From assembly GCA_017429475.1 (NCBI GenBank), contig JAFROX010000012.1:1-33804 (forward strand): a DNA stretch of 33,804 nt. The letters run 5' to 3'. Of the stretch, positions 16,870 to 23,264 are shown in pieces. Both the position numbers and the translations under genes were made by a program. Source of the stretch: Bacteroidales bacterium. Lineage in GTDB: Bacteria > Bacteroidota > Bacteroidia > Bacteroidales > UBA932. The stretch's first letter is position 1, and the number at the start of each line of letters is the position of its first letter. Below the pieces are notes generated by a model. The model saw only the letters and a list, made by a program, of their open reading frames with translations, ran no database searches and was not told the origin of the DNA.

Positions 16870-18390
16870 ATGAAAAAATATCTTCCGTTATTATTGATTG
16901 CGACCCTCGCGGCCTGCACGCCCAAGACAGTGGTTTCCGAATACCTGGCAGCTCCCGTGGACAAGAGCCAGCAGACCCGTGTGCTGATCACCACGGACCT
17001 GGAAGTCGACGATATGAACGGCCTTATCCTGAGCCTTATGTTTGCCGACCAGTACGATATAGCCGGTATAGTGTGGACGGCCGGGATGTACCATTTCAAC
17101 GGTGACGGCGGCCTGCACACCCTCGGCCAGATCACCCCGAACTACCGTTGCAACGCCCAGCACTGCGAACACCGCGTCAAGACTGCCGCCGACCTTACGG
17201 AGTACCGACCTGTCGACCCTACCTGGCTGCCGCGCATCCTTGACTGCTATGAGGCCGACTATGCCCTGATGAGCAAGAACAACCCGAACTATCCGACTCC
17301 CGAATACATCCGCAGCATCACAAAGGTGGGCAACATCGAGTTCGAGGGCGACTACCGTTTCGAGACCGAAGGTTCGAACTTCATAATGAAACTCATCCTG
17401 GACGACGACCCGCGCCCGCTGATCATCCAGCACTGGGGCGGCATCAACACTACCGTCCGTGCGCTCTACAGCATATACCAGCGTTACTACGGTACTCCCG
17501 AGTGGGATGCAATCCTGAAGAAAGTGACTGACAAGGTCCGCATCGGAGGCAGCGGTGAAGACAACTGCCGCATCGACAGCAAGATTGACGAGATGTTCCC
17601 CGGCCTGCAGAACGGAGGCTACGGCCTCGGCGGCTTCTTCAGCTACGGCACCTTCTTCTCTGCAAGCGACTCTCCGCGCCGCGCCGCAGAAGAACTCCAG
17701 CCCTATATGCACGCTCCCTGGAATCTCGAGGCCTACAAGCAGAACCACGGCAAGCTGCCTGAGCAGATATGGCTGATGGCAGAGGGCCGCGCAATCTACG
17801 GCGAGCCGCTCATCTACAACTACGGTTTGATAGACTATATGGACTGGGGGCTTTCAGCCAAGATGGGATGGGGCCCGGAGAGTCTGGTCAATTACCCTCG
17901 TGCCAACTATGAACCATATTCGTGGGCATTCTGTCAGTTCGGCTGCGCCGGCTTCATCGACATAGGTCTTCGCAGTGACGTCAACAACCGCGGTAACAAT
18001 CACTACACAATCGTGATGTGGGAAGAACTGGCTGCCCGTGCCGACTGGGCCATCTGCGAGCCGAAAGACTGCAACCACGCTCCGATAATTGACGGCGGGC
18101 AGCTGGATTTCGCAGCGATGCCCGGCGAAACCGTGGAACTCAGTGCATCGGCTTCCGACCCCGAGGGAGACCGCTTGGATGTGCAGTGGTATGTCCCTGC
18201 AGCATCCTGCACCTACAAGCAAGGCAAGGCCGAAGGACTCAGCGTTGCTGTCAACAAGACCTGGAATGCATCGTTCACCGTGCCTTCAGATGCTCAGAGC
18301 GGTGACAAACTGGTTGTGAACCTTGAGGTGCGCGACGAGGCAGAGCGTCCGATGACCCGGTTCGCCCAGTACGTCATTACCGTAAAATAA
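16870..18390 (+). CDS. DUF1593 nucleoside-hydrolase-like lipoprotein (Sde182 type)
   Basis: A 506-residue lipoprotein (lipobox TLAAC, Cys16). The catalytic-like domain has the nucleoside-hydrolase Asp cluster TTDLEVDDMNG (Asp43, Asp47, Asp48), HWGGINTT and the IGGSGEDN block. A C-terminal immunoglobulin-like domain (~420-506) follows, with SASASDPEGDRLDVQWY and a final strand TRFAQYVITVK. This pairing is the DUF1593 plus 'cellulose-binding Sde182 C-terminal' layout found beside glycoside hydrolases in Bacteroidota. The real activity is unproven; a nucleosidase or a glycan-binding role fits. The ATG is chosen because a -7 box overlaps the upstream TTG. It is convergent with the next gene, one base between stops. 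Confidence 0.85.
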   Translation: MKKYLPLLLIATLAACTPKTVVSEYLAAPVDKSQQTRVLITTDLEVDDMNGLILSLMFADQYDIAGIVWTAGMYHFNGDGGLHTLGQITPNYRCNAQHCEHRVKTAADLTEYRPVDPTWLPRILDCYEADYALMSKNNPNYPTPEYIRSITKVGNIEFEGDYRFETEGSNFIMKLILDDDPRPLIIQHWGGINTTVRALYSIYQRYYGTPEWDAILKKVTDKVRIGGSGEDNCRIDSKIDEMFPGLQNGGYGLGGFFSYGTFFSASDSPRRAAEELQPYMHAPWNLEAYKQNHGKLPEQIWLMAEGRAIYGEPLIYNYGLIDYMDWGLSAKMGWGPESLVNYPRANYEPYSWAFCQFGCAGFIDIGLRSDVNNRGNNHYTIVMWEELAARADWAICEPKDCNHAPIIDGGQLDFAAMPGETVELSASASDPEGDRLDVQWYVPAASCTYKQGKAEGLSVAVNKTWNASFTVPSDAQSGDKLVVNLEVRDEAERPMTRFAQYVITVK

Positions 18391-18391
18391 T

Positions 18392-19867
18392 CTATTCTTC
18401 CACCTTCAGCCAGAAGGGAACGAGCGGAAGGCCTTCCACACTGTGGATGTTGCCGGGCATAAAGTCTGCCCAGCCGTAGCGTACTTCCCTGATGTCCGTC
18501 ACTTCCTGTGACATCGGAATCATGTTTCCGCGGAAGTACATCACGCGGTCGACCTTGTGCCATACTCCGTCCGGCCCGCAAACCTCCATACCCTCTATCT
18601 CTTCAGTACGGTCGATGCCGTGAGGGCAGTTGGCTATCTGGATCATTGTCATCGGGGCGGCAGGCGCAGCACCAGGCCTTGCACCGGGACGGCCGCCGAA
18701 GCCCTGCATCTTGCCGAGTGCGACGGCTTCGGGAGCGTCACAGGCGATGCGGGTGAATCCGTAGTCCCTGTTCAGGGCAAGATATGCCAGACGGTTTCCT
18801 ACCGACTCCTTGTCGCAGGGATGGATGTTGGCAGCCTCATAGGGAGCCACGAGGTCGTTTGTGCAGATGATTCCACAGTTCGGCACCTGCTTGGCCACAT
18901 CGTGCTGAGCCTTGCGCAATGCGGCACCAGTTCCGTTGTGACCGCTGTAGGGAGTGATCTCAACCATATAGAAAGGCATCTTGTTGCCGAAATCCTTCCA
19001 GTCGCTGCGCCATTGGCGGACAAGTTCGGTCATTCTCGGCACGAACTCGTCTTCGTGACCCACGTTGGAGCAGCCCTGATACCAGATGAATCCGCGTGCG
19101 GTGTAGCCCTGCAGGGGAACCTGCATTCCGTTGTACATTTCGTAGGGACGGAGCATATCCATTCTCTGCTTTACGGCCTCTATAGACACATCCTCTCCAA
19201 AGGAAGCGACAGTCTCCTTGGGCAGCCAGCCTTCGACACGTGCGCCTCCGCGGGCGAAAGCAACTACGCCTACTGGGATGTCAAGCACCTCATTGAGCTT
19301 GCGTGCGAAGAAATAGCCGACTGCGCTCATATCCGGAATGCTGTTGGGGTCTGCGCCCTTCCAGCCGTCGGTGGCAGCGGCAGTCACTTCTTCCTGAGGC
19401 TCGTCAGCCTGTACGGTCCGGACATAGAGCATACGGATGCGGTCGCGGGCAGGAGCCTGGGTGATTACCTCATTATACCCTTTGACAGGACAGTTGTCAA
19501 AACCCTTGATGGGCATCTCCATATTGGACTGTCCGGAAGCCAGCCAGACTTCGCCGACAAGAACGTCCTGTATGGTGATCGAACCTCCGTCACCCTTCAC
19601 GGCGACAGTATAGACGTTGTAGCTGGCGGCAGGGGTGGGGACATAAGCTGTCCAGTGGCCCTTGGCGTCAGCCTTTGCGGTATAGGTCTCTCTGTCCCAC
19701 GAAGGAGTCACGGATATTGTGGCACCTGGAGAGGCGAAGCCGAAAACTGCAGCCTGTGACATCTGCTGCAGTACCATATGGTCACCGGTGGGATATTTGA
19801 GCCTGAGCTCTGCGTTCATAGTCAGACATAAGAACAGAAAAGATGCAATCAACAATAGTTTTTTCAT
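18392..19867 (-). CDS. Sialate O-acetylesterase-like SGNH hydrolase (copy 2, altered motif)
   Basis: A 491-residue exported paralogue of the 15334-16794 enzyme, with the same plan: signal peptide, GDHMVLQQM, SGQSNME (Ser114), a GG block (ARGGARVEGW) and D-x-x-H region (Asp338 in CTNDLV, His349). Two differences stand out. The WYQGESN block reads WYQGCSN, with Cys266 exactly where copy 1 has Glu266. A Gly/Pro/Ala-rich insertion (residues ~389-405) sits in the C-terminal third. The catalytic Ser, Asp and His are kept, so it may be active on a different ester. The start follows a TAACTTTG box on the minus strand. Confidence 0.9.
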   Translation of the reverse strand: MKKLLLIASFLFLCLTMNAELRLKYPTGDHMVLQQMSQAAVFGFASPGATISVTPSWDRETYTAKADAKGHWTAYVPTPAASYNVYTVAVKGDGGSITIQDVLVGEVWLASGQSNMEMPIKGFDNCPVKGYNEVITQAPARDRIRMLYVRTVQADEPQEEVTAAATDGWKGADPNSIPDMSAVGYFFARKLNEVLDIPVGVVAFARGGARVEGWLPKETVASFGEDVSIEAVKQRMDMLRPYEMYNGMQVPLQGYTARGFIWYQGCSNVGHEDEFVPRMTELVRQWRSDWKDFGNKMPFYMVEITPYSGHNGTGAALRKAQHDVAKQVPNCGIICTNDLVAPYEAANIHPCDKESVGNRLAYLALNRDYGFTRIACDAPEAVALGKMQGFGGRPGARPGAAPAAPMTMIQIANCPHGIDRTEEIEGMEVCGPDGVWHKVDRVMYFRGNMIPMSQEVTDIREVRYGWADFMPGNIHSVEGLPLVPFWLKVEE

Positions 19868-19902
19868 ATCAAATTCCGGATATCGGCACCGGCACGCCTT
19901 TT

Positions 19903-19910
19903 CAAAGTTA
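19903..19910 (-). promoter_or_regulatory. -7 promoter box for the copy 2 esterase
   Basis: On the minus strand TAACTTTG fits TAnnTTTG, 36 nt before the ATG at 19867. It lies 4 bp from the divergent box on the other strand. Confidence 0.5.
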
Positions 19911-19914
19911 CCAT

Positions 19915-19922
19915 TATTTTTG
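19915..19922 (+). promoter_or_regulatory. -7 promoter box for the GH43-like/esterase operon
   Basis: TATTTTTG fits TAnnTTTG. Its position downstream of the ATG at 19843 supports the GTG start at 19951. Confidence 0.5.
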
Positions 19923-19950
19923 TTACCTTGTTGCTCAAAACAGACTTACA

Positions 19951-20889
19951 GTGAAAAAAGCCATCTCCATTCTCTTAGCCATATTCTTTGCCTGTTCAGT
20001 AATGGCAGCCCAGAATACCGGCAGCAGCAACATTCCTTTGGCCGATCCTTTCATCTATTGTGAGGACGGAGTATACTATCTCTACGGCACCGGTGCGGCC
20101 GACGGCATAGCGGTCTGCACCTCCACCGACCTGATGCAGTGGCAGTGGCCAGAAGGCAGGCAGATGTACCTTGCCTTGTCAAAGGATGATTCCTATGGCG
20201 AGAAATGGTTCTGGGCCCCAGAGGTCTATCACATAGGCGACCTTTACTATATGTACTATTCTGCCGAGGAGCATTTCTGCGTGGCGACATCCCGCTCGCC
20301 GCTGGGCCCGTTCGTGCAGCAGGAGAAAGTCCCGATGAGGGAGGAGAAGGGCATCGACAACTCGCTGTTCATCGATGACGACGGCACGCCTTACCTGCTT
20401 TTCGTGAATTTCGACAACGGCAACGAGATATGGATTGCCGAGCTGCAGGATGACCTGATCCATCTCAAGCCCGGCACCGGACGTTTCGTGATAAAGATGA
20501 GCCAGGAGTGGGAGAAAGTATGGCCTTCGGTCAATGAAGGACCTTTCATCGTAAAACATAACGGTATATACTACCTGACATATTCCGCCAACAGCTACGA
20601 AAGCCCTGCCTATGGTGTGGGCTATGCCACAGCCACCTCGCTTCAGGGCCCTTGGACCAAGTTCGACGGCAACCCGATCCTGCAGTTTGCGGGAGGCTTC
20701 GACGGCACCGGCCATCACGCCCTCTTTGTCGACAACCAGGGGCAGCGCAGGATAGTTTTCCATTCTCATAACAGGCGTGGGCAGATTCAGCCTCGCGTGA
20801 TACACATCGGCAGCTATGGTTTCACCCCTGACGGCCGTATGGAAGTTGACGAGATTTTTATGAATCCTTTTATAATATTCCAGCAATGA
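19951..20889 (+). CDS. Exported GH43-family glycoside hydrolase (1)
   Basis: A 312-residue five-bladed beta-propeller hydrolase. The frame is open from an ATG at 19843, but a signal peptide (VKKAISILLAIFFACSVMAA) begins at the GTG at 19951, which also follows the promoter box; I take GTG as the start. The GH43/clan F triad is visible: base Asp32 in ADPFIYCEDG, pKa modulator Asp136 in GIDNSLFIDDDG and acid Glu196 in NEGPFIVKHNG. The family removes arabinose or xylose from arabinan, arabinoxylan and related glycans. The catalytic domain is unaccompanied by a CBM. Its stop overlaps the ATG of the next esterase, indicating coupling. Confidence 0.88.
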   Translation: MKKAISILLAIFFACSVMAAQNTGSSNIPLADPFIYCEDGVYYLYGTGAADGIAVCTSTDLMQWQWPEGRQMYLALSKDDSYGEKWFWAPEVYHIGDLYYMYYSAEEHFCVATSRSPLGPFVQQEKVPMREEKGIDNSLFIDDDGTPYLLFVNFDNGNEIWIAELQDDLIHLKPGTGRFVIKMSQEWEKVWPSVNEGPFIVKHNGIYYLTYSANSYESPAYGVGYATATSLQGPWTKFDGNPILQFAGGFDGTGHHALFVDNQGQRRIVFHSHNRRGQIQPRVIHIGSYGFTPDGRMEVDEIFMNPFIIFQQ

Positions 20890-21965
20890 AAAAAGCAATA
20901 CTGATCATTTCAATTCTGGCGCTGTCCCTGTCCCTTTCTGCCCAGCGGATGGGACGCACGCCCAACGATACCCTGCGTTCAGTCATCGTTCAGCCTGACG
21001 GCAGGGTTCTTTTCCAGATTTATGCACCCAAGGCCCGCACGGTTTCACTGGGCGGCGATCTTGGCTATGGCAGCCGTGTCGAATTCAAGGAAGCCCCGAA
21101 CGGAGTATGGCAGGGTATGTCCGGCAAACTTGACAACGGCCTGTTCCGTTACCATTTCATCGTTGACGGCGTGAAGGTCCAGGACCCGAAGAGCGCTCTT
21201 GCAGGCGAGACTTCAGCCATCCTGACTGTCGGCGAAGGCTATGTGAAAGACGTTCCGCACGGAGCGGTAGCACAGCGCTGGTACTATTCGAAGAATCTCA
21301 AGGAGATGCGCCGTATGCACGTCTGGACCCCTGCCGGATATGAGAATTCGAAGCAGAAACTTCCCGTGCTCTATCTCATCCACGGTGGCGGAGACAATGA
21401 CGCAGCCTGGCCTACTGTCGGTGCAGCCGGCTGGATTCTGGACAATCTGCTGGCCGAGGGCAAGATGGTGCCTATGATAGTCGTGATGCCGAATGGAACC
21501 ATCAATGTCCCCGATGAGGTTCCGCCCTTCGCAGAAGATCTCTTCAGTTCCATCATCCCGTTCGTGGAGCAAAATTACCGTGTCCTTGCCAACCAGAAGA
21601 GCCGTGCGATCGCCGGTCTTTCAATGGGAGGTATGGAGACTATGGAAGCTGTCTTCACACATCCTGAGATGTTCAGCTATGCGTGGGTGCTGTCTTCAAG
21701 CCTGAAACCGGGTGTTGACCCGAAGCAGGAGGCTGAGCGCCTCGGCATCGCCGGCAAGATCGCACAGATCAACAAGGAGTACCGCCAGTTCTATTTCACA
21801 CAGGGCGGTCCTTCGGATATCGCTTATCAGAACTGCAAGAACACCCTCAAGGTGATGGATGAACTCGGCCTCAACTACAAATATGTCGAGAACGCCCAGG
21901 CTGGCCACAGCTGGCCTACCTGGCGCGCCGACCTCGAGGTCCTCGCACCGCAGATTTTCAAATGA
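20886..21965 (+). CDS. CBM48-like / esterase-D family exported esterase
   Basis: A 359-residue secreted enzyme with a signal peptide ending LSLSAQ (residue ~20). Residues ~35-115 form an immunoglobulin-like E-set/CBM48 domain (FQIYAPKARTVSLGGDLG, RYHFIVDGV). The rest is an esterase-D/enterochelin-esterase-type alpha/beta hydrolase with LYLIHGGGDND, the nucleophile elbow GLSMGG (Ser246) and the terminal His in QAGHSWPTWR. Proteins of this plan include feruloyl and acetyl-xylan esterases encoded in xylan-use loci. It overlaps the GH43 gene by four bases, so the pair probably attacks the same decorated glycan. It is convergent with the second GH43 gene. Confidence 0.9.
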   Translation: MKKAILIISILALSLSLSAQRMGRTPNDTLRSVIVQPDGRVLFQIYAPKARTVSLGGDLGYGSRVEFKEAPNGVWQGMSGKLDNGLFRYHFIVDGVKVQDPKSALAGETSAILTVGEGYVKDVPHGAVAQRWYYSKNLKEMRRMHVWTPAGYENSKQKLPVLYLIHGGGDNDAAWPTVGAAGWILDNLLAEGKMVPMIVVMPNGTINVPDEVPPFAEDLFSSIIPFVEQNYRVLANQKSRAIAGLSMGGMETMEAVFTHPEMFSYAWVLSSSLKPGVDPKQEAERLGIAGKIAQINKEYRQFYFTQGGPSDIAYQNCKNTLKVMDELGLNYKYVENAQAGHSWPTWRADLEVLAPQIFK

Positions 21966-22934
21966 TTAAAGCCGGGTTGCCGGAACTCCTTCGAAAGTGA
22001 TTTTCACCGGTAGAATCTTCCCGTCACCGTCGAAGTACAGCCTTTCAATGCACGTCACCCTGTCGTTGCCGTCCGTGGCACCGAGAGGGTGACGGTGGTA
22101 TATGATGTAGTATTCGTCCTTGCCGCGGCCTTTTATGACGGAGTGATGCCCTGCGCCGGTAGCGACTTCAGGGTCGGACTCGAGTATGGTGCCGATGCGT
22201 TCGAAGGGGCCGAAAGGACTGTCTGACATTGCATAGGCCACGTGGTAGTCGGGGCCGGTCCAGCCTCCCTCGCTCCACATAAAATAGTATGTGTCACCTC
22301 TCTTGAGCATAAAGGGGCCTTCGACATATCCTTTCGGGGTGATTTCTTTGTAGACTTCTCCGTCATCGAAAGGCACGATGCTCATAAGGTCGTTTCCGAG
22401 GCGGACCATATTGCAGTGGCGCCATCCGCCGTAATACATATAGTACGTTCCGTCATCGTCCCTGAAGACGAACTGGTCGATGGGCTGGGCTCCGTTTATG
22501 ACCTCGTCGATAAGGGGATGTCCGAGGGCGTCCCTGAACGGGCCGGCGGGGTTGTCGGCGGTTGCGACTCCGATGCCGCCTTTGCCTTTTTCGTGCATGT
22601 CATTCGCTCCGAAATAGAGGTAATAGGTGCCGTCTCTTTCTATGACGGATGGTGCCCATAGGGCTCTGCGCAGCCAGGAGATGTTTTCTTTGGAAATGAC
22701 TTTCTCGTGTTTTGTCCAGTTGACAAGGTCCTTGGATGAGAATGCATCCATAAACAGCTGTTCGTCATATGGCTGCGACCAGGTGGGGTAGATCCAGCAT
22801 TCGTTGCCGAAGACTATTCCTTCGGGGTCGGCATACCAGCCTTCGAACAGGGGATTTCCGCTCATCTGGGCCGGCTTCCTCGAGCAGGCGCAGACCGTCA
22901 GCGCCAGCAGGACTATCGTGACAATTCGTTTCAT
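21966..22934 (-). CDS. GH43-family glycoside hydrolase lipoprotein (2)
   Basis: A 322-residue lipoprotein (VCAC lipobox, Cys17) with a GH43-type beta-propeller. The triad is visible as Asp36 (WYADPEGI), Asp153 (QPIDQFVFRDDDG) and Glu205 (GYVEGPFML). The open frame continues upstream through the tRNA-Gly gene, but the signal peptide fixes the start at the ATG at 22934. It is not a close copy of the GH43 at 19951. A near-match -7 box (TATCTTAG) lies just upstream. Likely an arabinofuranosidase or xylosidase; the sequence does not decide. Confidence 0.9.
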   Translation of the reverse strand: MKRIVTIVLLALTVCACSRKPAQMSGNPLFEGWYADPEGIVFGNECWIYPTWSQPYDEQLFMDAFSSKDLVNWTKHEKVISKENISWLRRALWAPSVIERDGTYYLYFGANDMHEKGKGGIGVATADNPAGPFRDALGHPLIDEVINGAQPIDQFVFRDDDGTYYMYYGGWRHCNMVRLGNDLMSIVPFDDGEVYKEITPKGYVEGPFMLKRGDTYYFMWSEGGWTGPDYHVAYAMSDSPFGPFERIGTILESDPEVATGAGHHSVIKGRGKDEYYIIYHRHPLGATDGNDRVTCIERLYFDGDGKILPVKITFEGVPATRL

Positions 22935-23019
22935 ATTGCTAAGATAGAAAGAATTCAGAATCTGCGAGGCTAATACGAAAAGCAAGGTCTTCGGGTTCTG
23001 CGCAGCAGGTTCCGGCATA

Positions 23020-23055
23020 TCCCCCTTGGGGGATGTCGCAAAGCGACAGGGGGGA
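23020..23055. repeat. Intergenic palindromic repeat
   Basis: TCCCCCTTGGGGGA (23020-23033) is followed by TGTCGC-AAA-GCGACA (23034-23048) and GGGGGGA (23049-23055). The first C-run can pair with either G-run, giving two alternative hairpins. It lies between the GH43 gene and tRNA-Gly and resembles the interspersed 'CCCCTTGGGG' repeats of Bacteroidota genomes. Confidence 0.6.
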
Positions 23056-23070
23056 GACTTTTCCGCACGA

Positions 23071-23100
23071 AAAAAGTCCAGCAACACTGCTGGACTTTTT
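23071..23100 (-). terminator. Terminator after tRNA-Gly
   Basis: AAAAAGTCCAGCA and TGCTGGACTTTTT form a perfect 13-bp stem around ACAC. It begins 3 nt after the tRNA 3' end, and its symmetric A/T ends would let it work in both directions. Confidence 0.85.
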
Positions 23101-23103
23101 GAG

Positions 23104-23176
<73 letters not shown>

Positions 23177-23232
23177 GTGATTGGGATGGCAAAGATATGG
23201 ATATTTTTGATATGTGCAAACAAAAAAGATGA

Positions 23233-23240
23233 TATTTTTG
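23233..23240 (+). promoter_or_regulatory. -7 promoter box for the large envelope protein
   Basis: TATTTTTG fits TAnnTTTG, 24 bp before the ATG at 23265. An upstream TTTG (23206-23209) is 23 bp away, slightly longer than consensus. Confidence 0.5.
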
Positions 23241-23264
23241 CAAGACCATATTGACAACGCTGAC

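Noticed and set aside
18557-19759. 400-codon plus-strand open frame opposite the copy 2 esterase
   Set aside because: The minus-strand gene has a signal peptide and SGNH motifs; the plus frame has none.
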